Below, in pieces: positions 1 through 6,363 of a stretch of DNA of 45,816 nt (position 1 is the stretch's first letter; each line of letters opens with the position of its first letter). The stretch covers positions 1-45,816 of the forward strand of contig CADCCH010000012.1 in assembly GCA_902799875.1 (NCBI GenBank), written 5' to 3'. The position numbers and the translations under genes were made by a program. This DNA is from an uncultured Bacteroidales bacterium. Lineage in GTDB: Bacteria > Bacteroidota > Bacteroidia > Bacteroidales > Paludibacteraceae. A model generated the notes under the pieces. That model was not told the DNA's origin, made no database searches, and saw nothing but the letters and a program-made list of their open reading frames with translations.

Positions 1-162
1 AAAGCAGCGGTCGCAGATCGCGCGATTAACCTCACCACGATCGGTGCCGACCAGCAAGCCTTCGAGGCCCAGAAGAACACGGCAGGAGGTAAGAAAACCT
101 TCAACGCTTACCTCTGGAAGGTTTGTGGGGCTGAGTACGATCAGGCTCACCCGCGCAGCTGA
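1..162 (+). CDS. 3' end of an unidentified gene (partial)
   Basis: The reading frame is open from base 1 and stops at TGA 160-162, so only the last 53 residues are present. The tail is mixed polar and charged and ends with KVCGAEYDQAHPRS. I see no membrane segment, lipobox or sorting-type tail, so a soluble cytoplasmic protein is most likely. I do not recognise the family. A good intrinsic terminator follows within about 25 bases, which supports this being the true end of a gene or operon. The codon use is GC-rich like the rest of the window. Confidence 0.7.
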   Translation, partial: KAAVADRAINLTTIGADQQAFEAQKNTAGGKKTFNAYLWKVCGAEYDQAHPRS

Positions 163-163
163 T

Positions 164-180
164 CGATTAGCGATTAGCGA
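164..180 (+). repeat. Two tandem heptamers, CGATTAG x2 plus CGA
   Basis: Two exact copies of CGATTAG (164-170, 171-177) followed by CGA lie directly after the stop codon of the partial first gene and before its terminator. The same 7-bp periodicity recurs at other gene ends in the window (25246, 30624, 32044, 32770, 33221). Taken alone this copy would be trivial. It is listed because it fits that series. Confidence 0.5.
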
Positions 181-185
181 AAGAA

Positions 186-209
186 GGGACCCTTAGGGTC
201 TCTTTTTTT
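186..209 (+). terminator. Intrinsic terminator
   Basis: GGGACCC (186-192), loop TTA, GGGTCTC (196-202), then a run of T. One G-T wobble interrupts an otherwise paired stem. It closes the partial first gene. Confidence 0.8.
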
Positions 210-218
210 GCATTTTTA

Positions 219-250
219 TTTGCGTATATCAAAAAAATGTTGTAATTTTG
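219..250 (+). promoter_or_regulatory. -33/-7 promoter of the AAA ATPase gene
   Basis: TTTG (219-222), 20-nt spacer, TAATTTTG (243-250), followed by CAGCG: a full match to the Bacteroidetes housekeeping promoter. The spacer holds a 20-nt stretch (225-244) that is identical to 34526-34545 in the promoter of the PBP-AraC regulator. Confidence 0.8.
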
Positions 251-261
251 CAGCGTAAAAA

Positions 262-275
262 TGTGGCATGCCACA
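262..275. promoter_or_regulatory. Perfect 14-bp palindrome in the AAA gene leader
   Basis: TGTGGCATGCCACA is a perfect palindrome placed about 11 bases after the -7 box, so it covers or follows the start of transcription. Position and symmetry suit a dimeric repressor operator or a short 5' hairpin. No T-run follows, so it is not a terminator. The bound factor is unknown. Confidence 0.45.
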
Positions 276-292
276 AAAATATGCTATAAAGT

Positions 293-1549
293 ATGGAATT
301 TAATCGAGATTTGTACCTTCAGAAGCTTATCAGCGCCAGCAAAAATGACATGATCAAAATCGTCACCGGTATCCGTCGGTGCGGTAAGTCCTATCTGCTA
401 TTTGAAATCTTCCGTAACTATCTGTTATCGCAGGGAGTGAAAGAAGATCATATCATTGGCTTAGCGATGGATGATATAAGCAATAAGTCATTGCGTGACC
501 CGGTTAAGTTGTTGGAATATATTGATAGTCATCTTATCCACGACGGGCAGACAAGCTATGTCATCTTGGATGAGGTTCAGATGGTAGATGATTTTGTGGG
601 CGTACTACTGAGTATGACCCATAAGCGGGATGTACAGACATACGTATCGGGCAGTAATAGTAAGTTCCTGAGCAAGGATGTAGTAACCGAGTTTCGCGGA
701 CGCGGATGGGAGATTAGGGTTCGTCCGTTGAGTTTTGCGGAATACTACGAGGGTGTGGGAGGAGAAAAAGCAGAAGCGCTGAATGACTACTACACGTTTG
801 GTGGTCTGCCTGCTGTAGCCAAGATGGAAACACCAGAGGAGAAAGAAGCTTATCTAAAAGATGTCTATCGGACAATTTATCTAAAGGATATCATTGAGCG
901 TAACCACCTGCAGAACGAGGAGGGATTGGAGGAGATATTCCGCGTGTTGGCATCATCTATGGGAACGGCTGTTAATCCGACGAAGATAGCCAATACATTC
1001 AAGTCCGCAGCCCAGATCAAGATCGGTGTGAATACGATAACCAAATATATCGAGCATTTGAAGGATGCTTTTTTAGTGAGCGAAGCGCTTCGGTACGACA
1101 TCAAAGGTCGCAGGTACATCGGAGCTGACAGTAAGTACTATTTTGAAGATCCGGGGATTCGAAATGCCATCTTGGGTTTCCGTCAGATAGAATTCAGCCA
1201 CATGATGGAGAACGTACTATATAATGAGTTGTGTGCGCGCGGGCACAGCGTAGATGTGGGTCTGGTAGAGATTTGGGAACGAGATAAAGAAGGAAAGACA
1301 GTTCGCGTCAAAGTAGAGGTGGATTATGTAGTTAATCGGGGTTCTCAGCGCATTTATATCCAATCGGCATACATGCTTCCGGACAAAGAGAAATCCGACC
1401 AAGAGCAACGGCCTCTGACGCACATCAGCGATAATTTCCGCAAGGTCATCATATCGGGGGATTACACAAGAGGTTTCTACAACGATGAGGGTGTTTATCG
1501 GATTGGAGTATTTAATTTCCTGCTAGATAGAGACTGTTTGAATAACTAA
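293..1549 (+). CDS. AAA_14/DUF4143-type P-loop ATPase
   Basis: A 418-residue soluble protein. The Walker A motif is GIRRCGKS (residues 26-33) and the Walker B motif is VILDEV with acidic residues at 93-94; together they mark the AAA_14 domain. The C-terminal half (about 200-400) has the DUF4143 pattern, including DAFLVSEALRYDIKGRRYI and an acidic/basic strand near EVDYVV that resembles a nuclease-like core. Proteins with this layout are very common in Bacteroidales, often as stand-alone genes, and their role is not established; ATP binding is the only safe statement. The ATG at 293 lies about 40 nt after the -7 box. The gene is monocistronic between two terminators and looks unrelated to the sugar loci. 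Confidence 0.85.
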   Translation: MEFNRDLYLQKLISASKNDMIKIVTGIRRCGKSYLLFEIFRNYLLSQGVKEDHIIGLAMDDISNKSLRDPVKLLEYIDSHLIHDGQTSYVILDEVQMVDDFVGVLLSMTHKRDVQTYVSGSNSKFLSKDVVTEFRGRGWEIRVRPLSFAEYYEGVGGEKAEALNDYYTFGGLPAVAKMETPEEKEAYLKDVYRTIYLKDIIERNHLQNEEGLEEIFRVLASSMGTAVNPTKIANTFKSAAQIKIGVNTITKYIEHLKDAFLVSEALRYDIKGRRYIGADSKYYFEDPGIRNAILGFRQIEFSHMMENVLYNELCARGHSVDVGLVEIWERDKEGKTVRVKVEVDYVVNRGSQRIYIQSAYMLPDKEKSDQEQRPLTHISDNFRKVIISGDYTRGFYNDEGVYRIGVFNFLLDRDCLNN

Positions 1550-1734
1550 CCCTCCTCTCTCTTTTCGCTTGCTAATACCGCCCTCACGAGTTTCGGGAAC
1601 TGCTTGCAGGGAGCATCGCCAGTTGTCTTCTCCCGAGTCTTCATCCGCGAGACAGGCGTCGCACCCAGCGCGGCGCCATGCCTCTCCTCCCTGCGGAACT
1701 CAAGGCATAACCCCATGCCCTGCAACCCATTCAG
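1550..1734. other. GC-rich spacer with an internal inverted repeat; no gene I can support
   Basis: This spacer is clearly richer in G+C than the other intergenic regions here. It contains TTGCAGGG (1604-1611) plus CAT (1614-1616), matched in inverse by ATG-CCCTGCAA (1715-1725), which would bring the two ends together in a long hairpin. A reverse-strand reading frame of about 64 codons runs from within the downstream terminator to the end of the AAA gene. It has only a GTG start, no promoter, and no recognisable product, so I do not call it. Confidence 0.4.
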
Positions 1735-1759
1735 GCTCACTACGTAGTGAGCTTTTTTT
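1735..1759 (+). terminator. Strong intrinsic terminator
   Basis: The perfect palindrome GCTCACTACGTAGTGAGC (1735-1752) is followed by seven T. It separates the AAA gene and spacer from the mannan locus. Its T-run begins the 30-nt segment that recurs at 34495. Confidence 0.85.
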
Positions 1760-1782
1760 CAAAAAATCACACGATCTCTTGC
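1753..1782 (+). repeat. 30-nt terminator/promoter segment, copy 1 (identical at 34495-34524)
   Basis: The stretch runs from the terminator T-tract through CAAAAAATCACACGATCTC to the -33 TTGC. It is base-for-base identical at 34495-34524. Each copy lies directly in front of a sugar-locus regulator. Confidence 0.85.
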
Positions 1783-1809
1783 GTATGTCCGAAATTTTCC
1801 GTACCTTTG
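1779..1809 (+). promoter_or_regulatory. -33/-7 promoter of the AraC regulator
   Basis: TTG (1779-1781, inside TCTTGCGTAT), 20-nt spacer, TACCTTTG (1802-1809) followed by CAGCG. The same spacing is found at the other promoters of the window. Transcription would start near 1814. Confidence 0.75.
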
Positions 1810-1840
1810 CAGCGGATTTTGGATAACAGACCTAAAACAT

Positions 1841-1852
1841 GGCACTTTTTTG
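1841..1852 (-). promoter_or_regulatory. Inverted AraC operator-like site in the regulator leader
   Basis: Read on the reverse strand this is CAAAAAAGTGCC. It matches the AAAAnAGTGT/C boxes upstream of the genes at 2877 and 6364, and is nearly the same as the box at 6147-6157. It lies about 30 nt downstream of the predicted start of transcription and just ahead of the start codon. That position suits negative autoregulation, which is inference. Confidence 0.5.
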
Positions 1853-1861
1853 ACATGGAGT

Positions 1862-2746
1862 ATGGAAAATACAGACATTTTACAGGAAATTACACCATTA
1901 GAATCGCATGATTTCATGTACGTGGCGGATCGACACAAAGCCGGATACGATTATCCGCTGCACCGGCATGATCTGTTTGAGATGAATTTTGTGGAGCATG
2001 GCGCCGGTTGCGAACGTATCGTCGGCGACTCGGTGGAGCGTCTGGGGGAGTATGACCTCGTGCTGATCTCGTCCCCAAACCTGGAACACCAGTGGGCGCA
2101 AGGAGAGTGCCAATCGCATGATATCCACGAGATTACCATCCAGTTCTTCATGGATTTTCATAATGAGAAACTCTTTGATACCAATGCCATGCGCTCCGTT
2201 AAGCAGATGCTCATTCGTGCGGAGCGAGGCCTTGCTTTTCCGCTTAAGGCCATCATGGCCGTCTATCCGCGTCTGATTCATATCTCGCAGATCAAAGAAG
2301 GCTTCTACTCGATGTCGGAACTGTTTCATATCCTCTATGAGTTATCCAAGTTCGATGACGCGCGCGAACTATCTTCCTCTTCTTTTGCGCGCGTAAAACC
2401 TAATGAGGAGAGTAGGCGTGTGGCGAAGGTCAAGGACTATATCGCTACTCATTATATCGAAGAGATCCGTCTGGAGCAAATGAGCGAACTGGCGAACATG
2501 TCGCCTACCGCCTTCTCGCGGTTCTTCAAACTGCGTACCGGTAAGACCCTCGCCGAATATATCGTCGATGTGCGTCTGGGGCATGCGGCGCGCGGACTGG
2601 TGGATACCAATGAACCGGTCTCCCAGATATGTTTCAAAACCGGGTTTAATACCCTCACCAATTTCAACCGTCTCTTCAAAAAGCGCAAAGGCTGTTCTCC
2701 TACCGAGTTCCGCGAGAAATACGCCAAGACCAAAGTCATTATCTAA
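1862..2746 (+). CDS. AraC-family regulator of the mannan locus
   Basis: About 294 residues. The N-terminal part is a cupin-type sugar-binding domain (DYPLHRHDLFEMNFVEHG, then the GD and SSPNLEHQW strands). The C-terminal 100 residues form the double helix-turn-helix (LEQMSELANMSPTAFSRFFK and VSQICFKTGFNTLTNFNRLF). There is no signal peptide or membrane segment, so it should sense a cytoplasmic ligand; mannobiose, mannosylglucose or a related sugar is the natural guess from its neighbours. An in-frame TTG lies at 1850, but the ATG at 1862 fits the family start better. It stands alone upstream of the mannan genes and is the best candidate to bind the AGTGT boxes described at 2774, 6152 and 6271. 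Confidence 0.88.
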   Translation: MENTDILQEITPLESHDFMYVADRHKAGYDYPLHRHDLFEMNFVEHGAGCERIVGDSVERLGEYDLVLISSPNLEHQWAQGECQSHDIHEITIQFFMDFHNEKLFDTNAMRSVKQMLIRAERGLAFPLKAIMAVYPRLIHISQIKEGFYSMSELFHILYELSKFDDARELSSSSFARVKPNEESRRVAKVKDYIATHYIEEIRLEQMSELANMSPTAFSRFFKLRTGKTLAEYIVDVRLGHAARGLVDTNEPVSQICFKTGFNTLTNFNRLFKKRKGCSPTEFREKYAKTKVII

Positions 2747-2773
2747 ACCCTGCGTAAAAAAGAGCATAAAATA

Positions 2774-2836
2774 GGTAAATAGTGTAATATCGGCTAAAAA
2801 AGTGTCAGTATAAATCGTGAAAAAGCAGTAATTTTG
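2774..2836 (+). promoter_or_regulatory. Activator-type promoter with two AGTGT boxes, upstream of the 965-aa protein gene
   Basis: Two direct boxes, GGTAAATAGTGT (AGTGT 2781-2785) and GCTAAAAAAGTGT (AGTGT 2801-2805), are exactly 20 bp apart. The second ends 23 nt before TAATTTTG (2829-2836). The usual TTTG at -33 is absent and the box occupies that place, as expected for a promoter that needs a bound activator. The 13-mer of the second box recurs unchanged at 6174-6186. Confidence 0.65.
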
Positions 2837-2876
2837 CAGCCGAATTTGGAATATTAACTTTAAAATCATACTACAT

Positions 2877-5774
2877 ATGAAAAAATCATTTACTTTTTTT
2901 GCAATTTCTGCATTGTTTTTAATGCTCTTATTCCCCGTTTCCGTGAAGGCGGAGACAATTGTGCGTTATTTTGGGTATCAAGATGGCGAATGGACGCAAA
3001 ATGGCAACGTTGAACAGTCTGCGGGATGTTGTGCGGGTTATATTGCGGCTTCAGATAAAATTGTTACCGGAAGTGATTTTTATTATTCCGGTAAACATCA
3101 AGATGCAGTAGAACGCGACGGTGACAATTGGACTGGTTTCAATGGTTCGAATGGAACTGTTAAGGCGTGTACACGTACTGGAGTTTCGTTATCCGCTTCA
3201 ACAACATATACTTTCTCTTTGTTAACAAAGGATAAAGGGGAGATGGATATAACGCTGCCGAAGATAAGTATTGATGGCACGAAATATGTGGGGCCGCAGA
3301 AAGTGTTGGTTAATTCTGTAGAGCAATCTTTTTCAAATAATCAATATCGATACACGGAAAATGTAGAGACTGTATTGGAGTATTCAATAACTGCTCCTTC
3401 TTCATCCAGTTATATAGTTTCAGTTCAATTTACAAGTGGTTATAGAGATAAATTTAAAGCAAGTACTCTCACCATTACTCAAAATGCCCCGACTTATGCT
3501 GTGACAGCAACTGCTACTAATGGTTCTGTGGTTGGTATTGGTTCTTATGCAGCAGGCGCAACAGTTACTTTGACTCCAAATCCTAATCCCTATTATGCGT
3601 TCTCTTCTTGGTCTGATTTAACGGGAGTTTCTGTGGACGGTTACCAGGATGATAATCCTTTGACTTTTACCATGCCGGCAGGAGCTGTTTCCGTAACAGC
3701 TAACTTTGTTTCCTCTCCGTGTACGAACACAAAAACTATTCAGTGCGAGGATTATGACAATAGTCATGTGTGTGGTAGCACACCTGTACCAAGCACTTTA
3801 ATAATAAATTCAGATCATACCGGATACGCACACGATGATTATCCTAAATGGCATGGTAGCGGATTTGCCGATTTCCAAGAGCATGATACTGGTGGACAGA
3901 TATTCTTCCCGATAACGCTTCCAGCGGGCACGTACACTTTTAGTGTTATTTGTGCTAATGGCGGAGATAAAAAAATACGAATTTATAATTCTTCATGTTC
4001 TAAGGTGGTTGGTGATATTTCTCTCTCTAATGATTGGGGAGAAAGTAGATGGGTTACTGCAACCACTCCGGCACAAACATTAGATGCAGGAGATTATTAT
4101 ATTAGTTTATATGCATCTAATCATTATGCAGCCTTTGACCAAATTACCATCTCCGCTACCTCCAATGTGTTCTGTCCGAATACCATTACAATGGCGAAGA
4201 GTGGTGACGCGTCTGCTGATGACCCGACATCCAGTCCTGCAAGTGCAGCGATGGCGGGAACGGAGGTAACGATTACCGCTGGAGAGGCTTCTGCCAATCA
4301 TTATTTCAGCGGCTGGACTGTTTCACCCGAGAACGCAGTCACTTTTGATGCTCCAGCAAGTCCTACCACCACTTTTGTAATGCCCGCTGAGGATGTGACG
4401 ATTACCGCCAACTATGAGGCATCGGTGTCGAGTACCTTCACTTACACAATAAGCGGTTCTGGTTCTATTACTTGTGCTACTGAAAGTGGTTCCAGTGTAA
4501 TAAGCGGCACACCAATATCAATGACTGCGGTACCAAGCGACGATTATGTCTTTACCGGTTGGACGGCTACGGAAGGTACATTTAGTAGTACTTCGGCTTT
4601 GACAACTACCTTTATCATGCCTTCTACTGCAGCAGAGGTTACCGCAACTTTCGCACAGGTGGATAATAAGATTACGGTTGGTAGTGAGAGCGGATCTTCA
4701 GCTAATAACGCAGGTGGAGGAGCAAGTATTACTGAAAGTAATATCAGTGACTTTGATGCATTTGCCCACAATGTAATCAAACTTGCTTACAGCAATATGA
4801 GTGGAAATGATAGGTGGTTTGGTTGGAATTTGGGTAAGCAAGGTTCGTATAACTCTGCAAACTCTGCAGGTGCAACCGGTTTCGGTTTCTACTATAAGAC
4901 AGAAACGGATGCGGATAAAGTAGCTTTCTGTTTCGATTATGGAGGACCATCTAATCAATACAAAGTCGAATTACCGGCTACTAATAATGTTTGGAAGTAC
5001 CATTATTTCAATAAATCTGCTGCTAATAACTGGAATGGTTCCAATATCATCATTTACATCAATGGAAAAGATGGCGATAATACGACTGCTAATGCAAATG
5101 GAGCAATCTATTTGGCAGATATAGCAGCGACTTCGATTATCTCGAAAGATGATATCGTTTCCTATACCTACACTCGCGAGAATACTTCCAATAGTTACGG
5201 TACCCTCTGTCTCCCGATGGCTGGATCGGTTAGCGGCGCAACGCTCTATAGAGTAGCCGGCAAGCAGGAAGAGGGTGGTAAGCTCTACATCGTGCTGGAG
5301 GAACAGGGTGCCAATTTGGAAGCCGGCGAGCCTTATATCTTCGAGGCCGACGGATCGACGCTGACGGCTACGATGAGCGGCCCGCACAGTCCTGTTAAAG
5401 CAGATGCCAATGGCCTTGTCGGAACCTATCAACAGATCACGGCGCCTGTCTATAGTGAACAGGATAACCACAATTACGTCCTCGCGCTCGACAACAGCGG
5501 CAATACCGTCTTCAAGAAGGTTGGTGAGAACGTGACAGTAGGTGCTTATCGCGCGTACATAAATATAAAGGACGCGAGCGATTACTCCCCTGCTTCTGCT
5601 GCCCCGGGACGTAAATATATCCGCTTTGGCATTGAGGGAACTGAAGAGGAACAGGCTGTAGAGATGATCTATGATGACGCTTCTCTGCGTACTCGCAAGA
5701 TCATGCAGAACGGTCACCTGTATATTCTCCGTGATGGCCACCTCTTCACCGCCCAAGGAACCCAAATTAAGTAA
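2877..5774 (+). CDS. Secreted mosaic protein: CBM-like modules with InlB-type repeats and a sorting-like tail
   Basis: 965 residues with a signal peptide (1-25). Reading along: a beta-rich module (about 26-205); a first bacterial repeat ending in the typical LTFTMPAGAVSVTANF (about 209-283); a CBM6/35-like beta-sandwich starting IQCEDYDN and ending YAAFDQITIS (about 287-428); two more repeats of the same type (about 433-515 and 520-597, with FVMPAEDVTITANY and TTFIMPSTAAEVTATF); another beta-sandwich (about 600-760); a module with the YGTLCLPMAG start (about 768-925); and a tail QNGHLYILRDGHLFTAQGTQ. I see no catalytic residues. A surface or secreted glycan-binding role is inferred from the modules and from the shared AraC-type promoter. 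The first three quarters are visibly more AT-rich than the end from about 5160 on. Confidence 0.75.
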   Translation: MKKSFTFFAISALFLMLLFPVSVKAETIVRYFGYQDGEWTQNGNVEQSAGCCAGYIAASDKIVTGSDFYYSGKHQDAVERDGDNWTGFNGSNGTVKACTRTGVSLSASTTYTFSLLTKDKGEMDITLPKISIDGTKYVGPQKVLVNSVEQSFSNNQYRYTENVETVLEYSITAPSSSSYIVSVQFTSGYRDKFKASTLTITQNAPTYAVTATATNGSVVGIGSYAAGATVTLTPNPNPYYAFSSWSDLTGVSVDGYQDDNPLTFTMPAGAVSVTANFVSSPCTNTKTIQCEDYDNSHVCGSTPVPSTLIINSDHTGYAHDDYPKWHGSGFADFQEHDTGGQIFFPITLPAGTYTFSVICANGGDKKIRIYNSSCSKVVGDISLSNDWGESRWVTATTPAQTLDAGDYYISLYASNHYAAFDQITISATSNVFCPNTITMAKSGDASADDPTSSPASAAMAGTEVTITAGEASANHYFSGWTVSPENAVTFDAPASPTTTFVMPAEDVTITANYEASVSSTFTYTISGSGSITCATESGSSVISGTPISMTAVPSDDYVFTGWTATEGTFSSTSALTTTFIMPSTAAEVTATFAQVDNKITVGSESGSSANNAGGGASITESNISDFDAFAHNVIKLAYSNMSGNDRWFGWNLGKQGSYNSANSAGATGFGFYYKTETDADKVAFCFDYGGPSNQYKVELPATNNVWKYHYFNKSAANNWNGSNIIIYINGKDGDNTTANANGAIYLADIAATSIISKDDIVSYTYTRENTSNSYGTLCLPMAGSVSGATLYRVAGKQEEGGKLYIVLEEQGANLEAGEPYIFEADGSTLTATMSGPHSPVKADANGLVGTYQQITAPVYSEQDNHNYVLALDNSGNTVFKKVGENVTVGAYRAYINIKDASDYSPASAAPGRKYIRFGIEGTEEEQAVEMIYDDASLRTRKIMQNGHLYILRDGHLFTAQGTQIK

Positions 5775-5793
5775 CGCTAAAAAATTCAAAATC

Positions 5794-5937
5794 ATGAAAC
5801 ATATGTATCAAACCCCGAAAACCCACCAGGCGACCCTCGTTCGCGCCGTCCGGATCCTCTGTGCCTCCGGTGAAGCCCCCGCTCCCCAACGCCTGGAAGT
5901 AACCAACGAAACAGCCAACGGCTTCGCTGCCTTCTAA
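5794..5937 (+). CDS. 47-residue microprotein of the YQTP...ILCASG type
   Basis: The ATG at 5794 is preceded by an AT-rich leader and lies 20 bases after the stop of the 965-residue gene; an intrinsic terminator follows 20 bases after its own stop. The product begins MKHMYQTPKTHQATLVRAVR and continues ILCASGEAPAPQRLEV. From memory, short Bacteroidales proteins with a YxTP start and a central ILCASG-like motif occur behind genes for secreted proteins, with no known role. It has no clear signal peptide or membrane helix. It would be co-transcribed with the 965-residue protein. Confidence 0.6.
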   Translation: MKHMYQTPKTHQATLVRAVRILCASGEAPAPQRLEVTNETANGFAAF

Positions 5938-5956
5938 AACCCTTATGGCCCCTTCA

Positions 5957-5991
5957 AGCAGCAGACCCCACCCGGGTTTGCTGCTTTTTTT
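5957..5991 (+). terminator. Intrinsic terminator
   Basis: AGCAGCAGACCC (5957-5968) pairs with GGGTTTGCTGCT (5974-5985) with one G-T wobble, followed by a T-run. It ends the 2877-5937 transcription unit. Confidence 0.9.
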
Positions 5992-6012
5992 ATCTTTTTT
6001 TCCTCCAAATCC

Positions 6013-6043
6013 TTGCATATTTCAAATATTTGTTGTACATTTG
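6013..6043 (+). promoter_or_regulatory. First (constitutive-type) promoter upstream of the 442-aa protein gene
   Basis: TTG (6013-6015, in CCTTGCATAT), 20-nt spacer, TACATTTG (6036-6043) then CACCG. Both elements are present, so this promoter need not depend on an activator. It would give a leader of more than 300 nt that contains the AGTGT operators. Confidence 0.65.
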
Positions 6044-6146
6044 CACCGTCAAACGGACAAAAATACCCCCAATATGCCCTTCGTATAGGGCATAAGTTGC
6101 CGATATGGGTTGTAATGTTTTTCTCACATTTGGAGCTAAAAAAGAT

Positions 6147-6217
6147 CAAAAAGTGCCAAAGGGTGCAATTACTGCTAAAAAAGTGTAAGTGAATCTCGGA
6201 AATTAGCAGTAATTTTG
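6147..6217 (+). promoter_or_regulatory. Second, activator-type promoter with AGTGT boxes
   Basis: CAAAAAGTGCC (6147-6157), GGGTGCAA (core GGTGC 6162-6166) and GCTAAAAAAGTGT (6174-6186) precede TAATTTTG (6210-6217) and CAGCG. The last box ends 23 nt before the -7 element, the same distance as at 2805/2829. The GGTGC core is 20 bp upstream of the last AGTGT, the same step as at 2781/2801. No TTTG is present at -33. Confidence 0.65.
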
Positions 6218-6269
6218 CAGCGTATTTGAATAAATATGCAATAAAATACGCAACTTAACACATATAAAC

Positions 6270-6313
6270 GGCAAAATAGTGTCTAAAGATATGAAATAGA
6301 TTTCGTACCTTTG
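6270..6313 (+). promoter_or_regulatory. Third, activator-type promoter with an AGTGT box
   Basis: GGCAAAATAGTGT (6270-6282) lies 23 nt upstream of TACCTTTG (6306-6313), which is followed by CACCG. This is the third promoter with the same box-to-box distance and again no -33 TTTG. I see no clear partner box 20 bp further upstream. The start codon follows after 50 nt. Confidence 0.6.
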
Positions 6314-6363
6314 CACCGTAAAAAATAAATCGTTTTATTTACACTTTTAAAATCAACAACATC

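Noticed and set aside
1546..1740. Reverse-strand reading frame of about 64 codons in the GC-rich spacer
   Set aside because: Only a GTG start, located inside a terminator stem; no promoter and no recognisable family. Kept as a structured spacer instead.
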